Shown here in pieces: positions 43,249 to 55,100 of a stretch of DNA of 64,000 nucleotides. The DNA is from Obelidium mucronatum (lineage: Eukaryota; Chytridiomycota; Chytridiomycetes; Chytridiales; Chytriomycetaceae). The stretch spans positions 186,001 through 250,000 of the forward strand of contig JAIVFH010000012.1 of assembly GCA_025765595.1 (NCBI GenBank), given 5' to 3'. The notes under the pieces were generated by a model. That model worked only from the letters and a program-made list of their open reading frames with translations. It did not search any database and was not told the DNA's origin. Position 1 is the first letter of the stretch. Each line of letters begins with the position of its first letter. A program made the translations under genes and the position numbers.

Positions 43249-45066
43249 ATGTCCAACGACACGCCCGCAGTAAGGCTTGACGCCGCCGCCGCCGCCTTCG
43301 AACCCTAACGCACTTCGAACCCTAACGCACTTCGAACCCTAACGCACTTCGAACCCTAACGCACTCCTTCGAACCCTAACGCACTCCGCCGCTTCGCAGA
43401 CCCGAGCCGTCGCAGCGCTGCTGGACTTTCTGGCGCCGGCGCGGCTCGGCTTTCCCGCGCCGTGCGACGCCGCGGCGCTGGAAGCCGTGCGCCGAAAACA
43501 CGCCGCGACGCTCGCCGCCGCCGACCGCGTCGTGGCCGCCGCAAAAGACGCGCTGCTTTCTGATTGGTGGGCCGCCCAGCGCGCGGCCGTCGCGGCGCCG
43601 CTTGCGCTGTGGGCGGACGGCGCGGGTGTCTATCTTTTTTTTTTCTTTTTTTCTTTTTTTTTTTCTTTCTTTCTTTCTTTCTTTTCTTTTTCTTTCTTTT
43701 TATTTTTTTGTTTTCTTTCTTTCTTGACTAAAAAAACAATCAATCAGACGCGATTCGTGCTTTCTACGCGCTCGAGGCGGACATTGCAAGCAACGCCTTC
43801 TCCGAAGACGAGCTGCAGGAAAAGCGCATCGACCTGCGCGACTTGACGGCTCGCCTCAGGAACGCGTCGTTCGAAGGAATGAAGCTGATTGTCATGCCCG
43901 ACGACCCCGAATTCGACAATCTCGTCGAAAAGAGAGTCCGCAAAACCTGGTGGCAGGACGAAATAAACAGGGCAACGGACCAGGAAACTACAGATGCCGA
44001 ATTGGTGCTCGTGTCAACCAGCAGCAGCAATTCATTGAGCTCGTCAACGCGTACCTCAAAAGTCAGGAAATCGTACAAGGAGTTGGAGGATGAAGAATTG
44101 GCCACAGCCTTGTCGCTCTCGCAATCAACAGCAGTAGCTCCTACAAGAAGCGCGACGAAAAAGAGAAATGCTGCAGAAATGACTTCAAATGGATCGGACC
44201 ACGTGATTGATTTGTCTGACGAGTCTCCTGCGAATCCACCACCACCAAAAGTTGCGAAATCAATGGCTCCGAAACCACAAGAATCAAAACCTCAACCGTC
44301 CGCCGTCCGTCAACAAACGTTTTATAATAATCCTGCTCCTCCTCCTCCTCCTCTTCAGGCTCCTGAACAATGGGAAATGTTTAGTGCTCAACAGGCACAA
44401 CGAGAGAAGTTGAAATTCAATCGAAAGCCCAATGAGCTGATTGCGCCACAGCCATACCACCACCAATCCTTCAATACTTCCACTTTCATGTCCGACATTA
44501 TAGGTTTCTCTTTTATACTTTTTTTTTAATAATTGTTGCAACTAAACTCGCATACTGCTTTTTTTCTTTTGATTCAAGCCAATAATACCAACAACAATAC
44601 CCATACCAACATTGATCATATTTTCTATCCCGCCGAAGAACCAAAACCTCCTCCAAAACCCGTCAAAATCAACCGGGATTTCAACAGATTAGGAACTACA
44701 TTGTCATCTGTGGCTTCATCAGTTAGAGGCTATGTCATGGATTATGTCACGGGAGGATCACCAACACGGCAAGGCCAACAGCAACAGCAGAGCCAACAGA
44801 TACAACAACACCAGCAACAACAGCAACAGCTACAGCATCCTTCCAAACTCGTAAAGTTGTGTCCCCGTTGTAGCAAAATAATGGGAGACGTGTGTTATAC
44901 GGTTACCTGCCATATTGGAAGAGTAGCTGGTGATACGATTAAGGACGTTCAACGCGACGAACCATCACCATCACCATCGCCCGTCATGAAGACGAAAAAA
45001 CAAACCAAAGCTCAAAGAGTAGCTGTTGGGACGGAAGGAAGTATCATCCTTGTGGACGACGATTGA
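43249..45066 (+). CDS. Uncharacterised protein with ubiquitin-interacting and SUMO-interacting motifs
   Basis: Exons 43249..43269, 43400..43625, 43748..44503 and 44579..45066; 496 aa. The Ala-rich, very GC-rich exon 2 resembles the style of the COPE start. A UIM-like helix EDEELATALSLSQ lies in exon 3, soon followed by a SUMO-interacting motif HVIDLSD. A second SIM-like motif (SIILVDDD) ends the protein. There is a poly-Gln tract and a Cys quartet candidate (LCPRCSKIMGDVCYTVTC) near the C-terminus. No enzyme domain is recognised. A ubiquitin/SUMO reader in DNA repair or proteolysis is a guess from these motifs. The first coding exon is only 21 nt and is followed by an intron with a minisatellite. 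Confidence 0.6.
43297..43384. repeat. Five-copy 17-bp minisatellite with telomere-like core
   Basis: Unit TTCGAACCCTAACGCAC at 43297, 43314, 43331, 43348 and, after a 3-bp insert, 43368. It lies inside the first intron (43270-43399) of the UIM/SIM gene. The core AACCCTAA equals the TTAGGG-type telomere permutation. Confidence 0.95.
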
Positions 45067-45288
45067 AAAAAAAAAATAAAAATAAAAAACATTTGTTTGA
45101 TAGCTAATTTACTTTATCAGGTGAAGTTGATATTGGCTTTTCTCCAATCATGTGAATCTTTTAAATGTTAAAGGAAGTTTTGAACTATACCAAGATTAAA
45201 TTAACGTAAAGGTCTACTAATAAAAGTATCTACTATCGATTTTATTTGATGTATCTAACGGCTTGATTCTAAAGAGGGGAGGGTGAAT

Positions 45289-46935
45289 TTAGGGAGCAAC
45301 AGTGAAGGAAGGAACGTTGGTCAAGAGCCAGAACAAAAGACCAGCAGTGATAGAAGCCACTGGCAAAGTCAAGGCCCACGAAAGAGCGATCCAACCAAAC
45401 ATCTTCCAGTTAATGGCCTTGTAGTTACCACCCACAATACCAACTCCAAGAGTAGCACCAACGATACATTGGGAGGTAGAGACAGGGAGAGCCAAGAAGG
45501 CAGCAGTAATAACAGTCAAAGCAGCACCGAGTTCCATAGCGAAACCACGGGATGGGGAGTGGTAAGTCAAGTTGTTACCCAAGTTACGCATGATATTGTA
45601 TCCGTAGAAAGCGAGACCAAAGTTGATGGCGATACCTCCGAAAGCCAACATCCAAACTGGGACTGGAGCCTTGGCGTTGGAAGCAAGCTGACCGTTGGCC
45701 CAAATACTGTAGACACCAGCGAATGGACCGACAGAGTTGGCGACATCGTTAGAACCGTGGGAGAAGGACGCAAAGGAAGCAGTCATGACTTGGAGGAAAG
45801 AAAAGAGGTATTCCGTCTTGTTGTCGTACACGTGAACGTTCTGGTGCAAGTGCTTGGCAGAGTCGTATTGGTCCTTGGCAATGTCGTTGTAGAAACCCTT
45901 CAAGGCAACCTTCTTGAACTTGATCCAAGCTGGGTGACCCTTTTCTGGGAGTTCTTCGGCTGCTTCGACTTGCTTCACTTCCTCAACGACTTCAGTGGTG
46001 GTGGCTTCGACTCCTTCCAACTTGATGTGTGGAGTCATGGCTTCGTTCAAAGTGGCGGCCAAGTGTTCATCGCGGGGCTGAGTTGGGACAAACCAGATGT
46101 AGAAGATGTGGTACCATTTCAAGTTCTCTTCCTTGACCAACCGTCTCATGAAGAATGGAATAGCGAAAGCAACACAGAAAAGCAAAATGACTCCAGTCAT
46201 GCATCCAATGATGGTGAAAGCCTTGGTCAAGTCTCCAGAAAGAGTAACGGCACCACCTGGGTTGTTTCCACCAACAGCAATACCCCAGTCACCACGGCCG
46301 TTCTTCATGATAACAAAGAACGAGACAATGAAACCAGTCAAGGTAAAGTAGACAGGAATAGAGTAGATACCACGCGTAAGAGAGTGCTCAGGCTTGGAGA
46401 AGACAATGAAACGTGTAAGCCCGTAGATGGTACCAGCGAGAATAGCAGAAAGGGTTGGAGCAAGAACCCAACCAGAGACAACGTAGGCGACACCACGCCC
46501 GTTCCAACCCCAGTTGACAGCTTCGGTACCGTAGGCAGCAACACCGACACCGACCAAGGCGCAGACAATGGAGTGGGTGGTGGATGGGTGCATACCGATA
46601 CGGATACAACCCATAATCCAGAGAGAAGAGGCAATCAAGGCACACATGAATGCAGTCATGAGCAAATCTTGACGAGCGGCAAAGTAGGCAGAGTTGACAA
46701 TGTTGTCCTTGATGGTACCAGTGTTGGCGGCACCCAAAAGGACGGCACCTCCGAATTCAGTGAACAAGGCAATGCAAACGGCTTGAGTGTAAGTCAAGGA
46801 TCTGGAACCCACAGAGGTAGCAAAAGAGTTGGCAACATCGTTGGCTCCAATGGAGTAACCGTCAAGGAATGCAAAGAGAAGGGTGATCACAAAGATCCCA
46901 GTGTATGAGTTGATTGGCAGTGGTACAATTGCCAT
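45289..46935 (-). CDS. PHO89: Sodium/phosphate symporter of the PiT family
   Basis: A single exon of 548 aa. Both inverted PiT signatures are intact: GANDVANSFATSVGSRSLT in the N-terminal repeat and SHGSNDVANSVGPFAG in the C-terminal repeat, separated by a hydrophilic loop (about residues 270-370). Around ten to twelve hydrophobic helices. It imports inorganic phosphate with Na+ at the plasma membrane. Codon choice is strikingly biased (GTC, ACC, AAG, GGT, TCC), unlike its neighbours. This suggests strong expression and creates a long open antisense frame that I reject as a gene. The start codon is 429 bp from the divergent channel gene. Confidence 0.93.
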   Translation of the reverse strand: MAIVPLPINSYTGIFVITLLFAFLDGYSIGANDVANSFATSVGSRSLTYTQAVCIALFTEFGGAVLLGAANTGTIKDNIVNSAYFAARQDLLMTAFMCALIASSLWIMGCIRIGMHPSTTHSIVCALVGVGVAAYGTEAVNWGWNGRGVAYVVSGWVLAPTLSAILAGTIYGLTRFIVFSKPEHSLTRGIYSIPVYFTLTGFIVSFFVIMKNGRGDWGIAVGGNNPGGAVTLSGDLTKAFTIIGCMTGVILLFCVAFAIPFFMRRLVKEENLKWYHIFYIWFVPTQPRDEHLAATLNEAMTPHIKLEGVEATTTEVVEEVKQVEAAEELPEKGHPAWIKFKKVALKGFYNDIAKDQYDSAKHLHQNVHVYDNKTEYLFSFLQVMTASFASFSHGSNDVANSVGPFAGVYSIWANGQLASNAKAPVPVWMLAFGGIAINFGLAFYGYNIMRNLGNNLTYHSPSRGFAMELGAALTVITAAFLALPVSTSQCIVGATLGVGIVGGNYKAINWKMFGWIALSWALTLPVASITAGLLFWLLTNVPSFTVAP

Positions 46936-47364
46936 TTTGAGGAAGTTTCTGAATGGAAAAGGAAAGTGGGTTGGAACCAGCTACATTTATACCCGAACTT
47001 GTCTGCTTTCGTTAATTTGGGTGGTTCTGATTTCCATAATTTTTGAAAGGGCACACAACCCATACGATCCACTTTATCCACTTTTTCCCATAATTATACC
47101 ATGGGTTTTGCGATTAAATTGAATTTGCCAATCAGGCTGTTCACTAACGATCAGTGACGATATGATTTGCAAGCACGATATTTTACGGAGGCCGAGAAAG
47201 TCAATAAAAGCCTGGAACATCAAGCAAAAAAAACTCCGCTAGATTCACTCACAACTGAAGGCAGGGGTTTGTCGGCAAAATTGGGTATCAATGAGGAAAA
47301 AAACGGAGGTATAATGAATTAAAAATAAAATGTTGCATGATTATTGATTTTTATTTTACCAACA
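46936..47364. other. Shared upstream region of PHO89 and the channel gene
   Basis: 429 bp between divergent start codons, AT-rich, with no ORF or clear conserved element that I can identify. By position it should contain both promoters. Confidence 0.4.
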
Positions 47365-49327
47365 ATGACATCTCGACAACAACAACAACAACCAACTGTT
47401 TCTGTGAAGCCTTCCGTATGGAGCCCTATATACCAAGTCCGACGATTATCTTCAAAGTTCTTGAGTAAAGAAGCAGTACATAATCCAGCTTTCAGGTGTG
47501 TGTGTGTTGACGTTTGTTGCACTCCAGTTAACACGTCCGACCCGGTTTTTTTTTTTTTTTTTTGGTAGAAACGTTCGAAATCCATACGCGTATACCATAT
47601 GGCAAGCTATCAGAGTCCGAGACACGATTATTCCAACTATAGCACCCGTGCTGTGTGCAGTTCTTGTTGAATCTGTTGTCGTGGCTGTAGTGTTTCTGGT
47701 GTACAAGGTTCCCATCAACTTGGACGACCGGTAATTTCCTTAAAAAAAGATGCTGTTCAGTTTTTTCTCAAGTATTCGGGGTTTCTTTTTTTTTTTTTTT
47801 TTTTTTTAATAAGGATGATATCAATGATGGGCTCGGCAATCGCAATGTTGCTCGCGTTTCGAACGAATCGGAGTTTCGAAAGGTATAACCAAGGATCCCA
47901 GCTCTGGACAAACTTGACAAATCAGGTATAATTAGCTGAACTGCGTAGGGGGAGGGTGTATTCCGAAACTAAACCTTTCCCCTCCTTCGATTGGGAGACA
48001 AAAGATTCGACATAGCGCCCGATTAATCTGGACAACCATAACACCCACAACCGAAGACGGCAAACAAGAAAAACTCAAAATCATGAAACTTTTATTGGCG
48101 ACCGCTGTAGCAACCAAACACGCGCTTCGTGGCGTGGATCCATATCATTTCAAAGATTTGAATCAATTGCTTCCCGAGGATTTTGTTACGCAGGGGAAAC
48201 TGAGTCCTCGGCTGCGCCGGAGGGATTCGGTTCTTTTTAAGGAAGGCGTTGCGTCGAGTTTGGATGAGATGTTTGGAAGCGGTGGGATAGGGCTTTCTCC
48301 AACAAATACCAGTAACCGCAACAGCAGTAGTAGCAGAAACACTGAAAAACTGAAAGCTGTTCCTCCACTCCCATCAAAGATCAACAACAACGCCACCACT
48401 ACTTCCCCTACCACCACCACAGCCACCACTGTGAAATTCACCAACAACCAAGACACCGACAACGAAACACCAACCCTCTCCAACCGCCGCCACAGCATCG
48501 CCACCCCCACAATGCTCCGAGTCCACTCCCGTCTCACCAGCGAAACCCCATCCACCGCCTCCTCCTCCTCCAGATCCTACTCCCGAATAACACTAACCAG
48601 CAACAACAACAACAGCCCCACCCTCCCACTCCCACCCTCCCTCCACGCCCGCAAATGCATTGGAAACGTCATAAACGTACCTCTAGACATCCTCCACCAC
48701 ATCAACCACTACGTGCGCACGCAACGCAACCTCCCCCTCTCCACCCTCACCCCCGAAGACGCAACCCCAACCCTCACCGCCATAAGCACCGCCATCGACT
48801 CTGTAACGAAATTCGAACAAATCCTATACTTCCCCGTCCCCACAACCTACGAAATCCACATCAAACAAGTCCTCCTCCTCTATTTCATCCTACTGCCCTT
48901 CCAGCTTGTGAAACCAATGGGTTGGGCGATGGTGGTGGCAACGTTTGTCATGTCGGTTACTTTTTTCGGGGTGGATGCGATTGCTGGGGAGATTAGTGAT
49001 CCGTTTGGGACGGATGAGAATGATTTGCCGTTGGATTATTTTTGTGTAAAGTTGAAGGATGATTTGGAGTATATTATGGATGGGCAGTTTGATGTGGGGG
49101 GTGGGTGGGTGGGGTCTGGGTCGGAGGCGGAGGAGGAGGAGGAAGGTGAAGGGGAGGTGGAGTATCGGTTTGGGAAGAAGAGGATTATTTCGGTTTGTGG
49201 GAATGGTGGTAGTAGTAGTGGTGGTGGTGGTGGTGTTCATGGATCGTCGATTGAGACTGCACATGAAGTCGGTGACCGAAGCAACAACAATCGGGGAACA
49301 CCAATGCAGTTACGGAAAAGAAAGTGA
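47365..49327 (+). CDS. Bestrophin/UPF0187-like anion channel
   Basis: Exons 47365..47495, 47569..47730, 47814..47925 and 48005..49327; 575 aa. Conserved pieces: hydrophobic IIPTIAPVLCAVLVESV, LLAFRTNRSFERYNQGSQLWTNLTNQIRH, PTTYEIHIKQVLLLYFILLPFQLV and GVDAIAGEISDPFGTDENDLPLD, the last being the Ca-binding-like acidic motif region of the family. A disordered Ser/Asn/Thr-rich insertion (about 48290-48640) and a Gly/acidic tail are lineage-specific. Family members form pentameric chloride or bicarbonate channels. The first three introns are short and contain T or GT runs. Confidence 0.85.
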
Positions 49328-49510
49328 CGGTTGCTTTTACGAGGCAAAAAAACAAAAACCGGAAAACCCCACCCGCAACCCCATGATGAAAAACATTCAA
49401 AAAAAAATACATTTTAATTTTAAAAAAACTGTACGTGTGTTTTTTGGATTGATAACTTGTATTTGAGTTTGCGTGTGTGTTTGTGTCATTTTTCTCACAC
49501 TCAAGTTGAC

Positions 49511-50001
<491 letters not shown>

Positions 50002-50064
50002 TTATAGATTTGAATGAGGTCCATATATATTTATTATAGTTATAGTTTTTGAAATCCAGATTCA

Positions 50065-51425
50065 TCAGATAAACGCCATCGCTGGTTGCGCTTGCTGTTG
50101 CTGATCTGCGGCAGCAGCCTGCGCAACATCACCCCTCCGTTCTCGATTGTACAAGTAATCATCACTTTCGGGAAACAAGCTTGCAAAGAAATCATGAATA
50201 AAGTAATACGTCTCCTGGAAAACAGTTGTTTCATGAATAACTCCATGCAGCTGTTGAGTCGGTGAATCTGCTGCTGTAGCAACAGGAGTCGCTCTTGGTT
50301 GTTGTGGTTGTTGTGGCCGCAATTGGAGATACCACGCGCGAAACTGAATCACAAAGAAGACACAGGCGGCTCCCATAATAATCATACTCCTGCTCGAAAC
50401 ACCGCCTCGAGTAATCATGTATACCAAGAAAGATAGTTTGATGGCCAAGTAAAATGGATGTTCCACGCGACGGCGAATAGCCATTTGTAAAGCTGCATCT
50501 CCATTGGCAGCATTTCCACCACCGCCGGCGGCAGCGTTTAACGCTTCTTGCTGTTGTTGGACGGCGAGTAAGGCTGCTGCATCGCCAAATTCATCTTCAT
50601 CGTGATCGCCAAAGAGGTGATGAAAGGCTGCAGCAACATGGCCGACTATTCCAACGTTCGCGTTGGCCGCATTTGGAGCAGGTTGGACAGGTTGCGGCTG
50701 GTTGCGCTGGAACAATGGCAGGAGCAACAGGTTGGACTAACAGCGATATTTGGAAGTGCAGGTGACGGTGGTACTGGGCCAACGGGGTCTATTGACGGGA
50801 CCGAACGGGAGACTGATTGCTGAAGAGATATCTGAGTTGCATCGATGATCGGAGGGAACTGTGTGCGTGGCTGTTGCGGTGGCACCGCGTGAGAGTCTAG
50901 CGTCATTTGCAGCAAGTGTGGCTTCCCACTTTGGGTGAGCGCCAATGTCAGCAAAACAGCGATCGACGCAAGACCAAGAACCAAGACTTACTTGACCAGC
51001 ACGATGCGTGGCTGCGGCACGACGCCCCTCGCCCTGAACGCCTCCTCCATGCCCGCCATCAGCGCCGCCACTTCCGCCTCCGCCTGTCTCTCTTCCCCCA
51101 CCCTCCCGCCCGCGCACTCGCCCTCGCGCACCGCCACCACGAGATGCACCACGGCGCCGTTGTCGTCGATGCGCAGACAGTCTTTCAGCGCTTCGGCGTC
51201 CGCAAGAAGGCGGCCGGACGACACGAGCCGCTGTTCGGACACGCGCGGCTGCTGCGGGTGGCGCGCCGCGAGCCACGCTTTGAGCGCAAGGACCGTGTCT
51301 TGTTGGGCTTCATTAGTAAGATAGAAGAAAGTAAAAAGTAAAATAGTACCACTCGGCGCCATGCGCGCGACTAGGGCCGCACTGCTCTCGGGCGTCTGCG
51401 GCGTCTTGATGGTGATGCTGAACAT
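50065..51425 (-). CDS. HERP/Usa1-like ubiquitin-domain membrane protein (ERAD candidate)
   Basis: Complement(50065..50706, 50742..50928, 50992..51307, 51350..51425), 406 aa. The N-terminal ubiquitin-like domain includes FSITIKTPQ, TVLALKAWLAARHP, SEQRLVSSGRLLAD and VVHLVV, the HERP style. A Pro/Gln-rich linker, then FYLAIKLSFLVYMI and MIIMGAACVFFVIQF give two membrane segments. HERP and Usa1 scaffold the Hrd1 ubiquitin ligase in ER-associated degradation. Two introns are tiny: 42 bp (3n, with TACTAAT branch site) and 35 bp. Read-through of the 42-bp intron would also stay open. Exon 2 is very GC-rich. Confidence 0.7.
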
Positions 51426-51492
51426 GGTCTGTGATGAAAGGATTCGATGGCACAATTTGGCACGTTTCTATTGGTCGACTTGAATCCAAAAA

Positions 51493-52093
51493 ATGAATAA
51501 TGAAGAAGAAAACACAACATCATCACATTCACCGACTCTTGTTCTCCAAAAAGGAATTGTTCTATTCAAGAAACGCCTCTCTTTGAACGAACAGAAATCG
51601 CTTGTTGAAACGGCAAATGACCTCAATCTCGGCTCAACGTCATTCCGCTGCCACAACGAAAAAGCCCGTCACATGCAGATGCGCACCCTCAAACACCCAC
51701 GGATCCCACCCATCCTCGTTGATTTGTACAGTGACTTAATAAACGAGGCCGAGCTGGCCTCACCTGCAGTAGCCCCCACAAGAAGGCTGGGCGTCTGTGT
51801 AGCCAACCAGTATTCCGCCATCTCGCGCCTATCGCTGCATGACGAGCTGGGAACTCGTGGTGCTGTTGTTTCAATGTCTGTTGGTGATTCGGCTGTCTTT
51901 GTCTATAAAAACTCGTGGAAGAAAAAGTCCTCTATTGAAGAGAATCATTCTTGAAAGCGGGGATGTTCTTGTTTTTGGTGGCGTCGCTCGTGGTATCGCT
52001 CATGGCGTTGAATCAATCAAACCCAACACGTGTCCCAGTGAATTGCAAGAATTGGTTCAAGGGAGGATTAATTTCAATATACGGGAAAAGTAA
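51493..52093 (+). CDS. AlkB-like 2-oxoglutarate/Fe(II) dioxygenase, one frame break
   Basis: Two overlapping frames together match an AlkB protein: IVLFKKRLSLNEQKSLV, GVCVANQYSAISRLSLHDE, RGAVVSMSVGDSAVF, then in the +1 frame RIILESGDVLVFGGVARGIAHGV and GRINFNIRE. The frame change is at the A5 run 51922-51926; one A fewer restores the protein. AlkB enzymes oxidatively demethylate nucleic acids. The distal His (IAHGV) and the 2OG-binding Arg (GRINFNIR) are present. The first iron motif is HD rather than the usual HxD, which may reflect another missing residue or loss of activity. It is divergent from the HERP-like gene, 67 bp between starts. Confidence 0.65.
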
Positions 52094-52196
52094 AATAAAT
52101 GGTGAGCGAGGTATGAGCGGTATTCTCGCAATCATCAATTTAAAGCCATAATATTGTGTTTGATTACTAGACTAGTGATATCAAAGAACCCCTCTT

Positions 52197-55100
52197 TCAA
52201 GAAAACAAATCCGAATAAAACGCGGCCATTGACGACGACGCGAGTTTATGCCGTCCACAAATCTCTTCAATCATTAGCCGTCGAGCAGTTTGCGGACGCC
52301 GGTATCCAGGCTTCATCACCCTTGCAACAAGATGCCCGCTCTGCGAAGTCATTCGGACTAGATTCCCCAAGGCGCGTTTATTGAACAACCATTCCATCGA
52401 CAAGTGGCCCAATGGCAGGATTGTCTTCGATAGAACCAGCGGCCGTCATCAAACGGACATTATACAATGCATTAGGACGCCGCAAGAGATTTTGGATGAA
52501 TCACAATCACTGTACTCGCATTCAATGTGATGTTGCTTGTGACTCGCTTGACTACATTATCAATGTCAACCAGATTTTCAATCCACAAGATTGTAACGAT
52601 GTTTTCGCTGATGCTATTCATGTACACGGTCTTTAAAGCTTCGTTTTCGGGCGCCTTCATTGTGTACGGCGTTATAAACAGCATTTCCACATTTCTGGTT
52701 GCAAAGTAACTGGTTGTCTTGCAGAACTGAGCAGACAAGTTTCCACGGTAACCAACGTGACGGATCCAATGCAACAGGTGAACCTATTGAATGCAAGAAC
52801 TCGTAAAAATCTGGCGTGGTTGATTTCGGATGTATCATTTCTTCAATTGTCGTTGTGCAGTTTTTGGCGTAGAGTACGCTGAACACCAAAACACTCTCTC
52901 CTGATGTATTCATTGTATTTTTTTTCCAGGAGTCAGAATTGTAAAGTTTTTTTAAAAAAAATATTTACTCAACTCTGGAAGCGCATCCATTTTTTCCAAA
53001 TCCTTTAAGGAATGCTTCTGACATGACCATTGGTTTCAACTTTTCACGAGTGTCAAGATTAATGTACCCCATATGTGACAGAAATTGTCTGAAAACCGCG
53101 CATGGGACATTCACGTCAAATCGATCAATTGGGGGTGTTGGTCGAATGGCTGTATCAACACAAAGACGATCATCACTAGTTTTTTTTTAAGCAAGAGTCG
53201 TTCGAATGAATTCCATCAGTATAGTACGTTGATACTCACTCTGCGCTGTTGTAAGTCGCCTTCTCAATCTCAATACACCTGTCCAATTTCTTTTTCAACA
53301 GCTCGAATCTTCTCCCTTCTTCAGTATCTGGATTCAAAAGCTCTGAAAACTTTGGAATAGCAGACTCGTTGAAACATTCCCCCCGCAACACGTCGGAATT
53401 TGGCGGAATATAAGGCGGCAATTTTGGTCGTACGTGGTACTCGCCCCCGTTATCTGTATTGCTCGGGAAGTTATTGTTCGACTCCATGTAGGCAGCCGAA
53501 GTCCTCGCAGATGCCCCGTTATTCAGCGCTTCCAGCTGAGTTTGAGATTTCCTCTCGGCTTGAAAAGCTTCCGCAATGTTTCCTTCTGTTTCATGGGGGA
53601 GAAGCTGTTGTTCCTTCAGTTTCACAGGGCTGGGTGGTTTACGGACATGTCCACCAAGTAAAGGCGCCGATTTGGGTCTCAGCGGTCTTTCGGGTGGCGG
53701 CGGTGAAAGACTCTCTCCAACAGCCCCATTATTATTCTCTCCTCCTTCTCCGGTACTTCCTTTCCCTTCCTGATCCGCCTTTGAAGAACTCCTTGAATCG
53801 CCAAAACCAGCACCACCAAACTGCTGCCTCTGCATCTCCTGATACGCTTCCACACGCTTCGAATCCTCCACATACTTGTACCGCAACACCCAACTAAACT
53901 TCCCCGTCGAATCACGTACAATCAAAATCAATTTCGGATCCCGTGGCGGTTGAAGCGTGAAATCCAACTCTGAATCAACCTGTCCTTTGGAGCCCCCGGA
54001 CCGTCATCATCGTCACTGTCGATGGAGCATCCTCGTCCTGATTCACGTGCCCATTCGGGTTGCTCCAGGAGACCCATTAGGATCCGGTTGTCGTAGACAA
54101 AGTATCGAATGTATTTTGGGTACAACTGGATGGATTGAGGGGATGGGAAGGCGTTTGTGGCCTCGGGGGCTGCTCCACTCGTCCAACTTCCACCACTTGT
54201 GCCACCACTAACACCACCACCACCAAAACCCCCATCCTCAGCAGTACTATCCCTTAACCCCGCTTCACTCCCCACACTATTCCTACTACTCGCGAAAATC
54301 GAATTCTGCAACAACCGTTCTCGGATCATCAGAATCCGGGCCAGTTCTTTCTGTTCTTGGAACAAGGTGCTGATTCTGGTGACGCCGAAACTGGCACGTC
54401 CGCGCGGGAAAGTTTCCGAGATGGAGGAGGAGTTGGTTTAGTGCGATTTCGGCGGCGCTTTTCACGGCGCTGTCGGCAGTGAGTTTGGCGAATGTTGAGA
54501 CGCCCACGTCTGGTTTGTTGTTATTGTTGGGCTGGTTGTGGGGAAGAGGAAGGGTTGTTGGTGGGAATGGTATGAAGAGTTGGGGTGCTGTTGTTGCTGT
54601 TGTTGTTTGGTCCTGTAGCTGCTTGCTGATTGATTGTCACGGCTGCAACTAAAGTTGAGAGTGGGTTCAACAAGGTTGCACTGCGTTTTTGTTTCCCGCG
54701 ATGTTTCCGTAGAGTATCAGGTCGTCATTGAACTCACGTTCCCGGCGAATGCAGCGAAATGGTTGGCGAGAGTTGTTTTTTCGGTTCCTGACGTGATACT
54801 GCTGGCGCCGCTGGCCAGACCAGCTGAAAAGTTTGGCGACAAGTGGGGATGGCGTGTGATGACCTGTCGCAAGAAGGTTTCCGTTACTTCCGTAATTGGA
54901 TCCAGGTCTGGAGGATGTGGGATTATGAGTCTGGGTTGTGTGGTGGTGGTTGTTGCTATTATTGCTTCCACCGACTACGCTGAATTCATCGTCTCTGGCT
55001 AAAACGGATACTCCGCGGACAGAGTGTTGCATTTACTTTGGCGAGACATTCTTTTTCTTGTTCCACCCAGTTGCCAATAAGAACCCAACGTAGCAGGACA

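Noticed and set aside
43297..43384. Telomerase RNA template or true telomere end
   Set aside because: The units are 17 bp with non-telomeric flanks, tandem in an intron between good splice sites; only the core resembles telomere sequence.
43297..43384. tRNA gene suggested by GGTTCGAA on the minus strand
   Set aside because: No cloverleaf can be formed around any copy.
45283..46908. 541-codon plus-strand open frame opposite PHO89
   Set aside because: It is an antisense shadow created by the strong codon bias of the phosphate transporter; composition is charged and repetitive with no family features.
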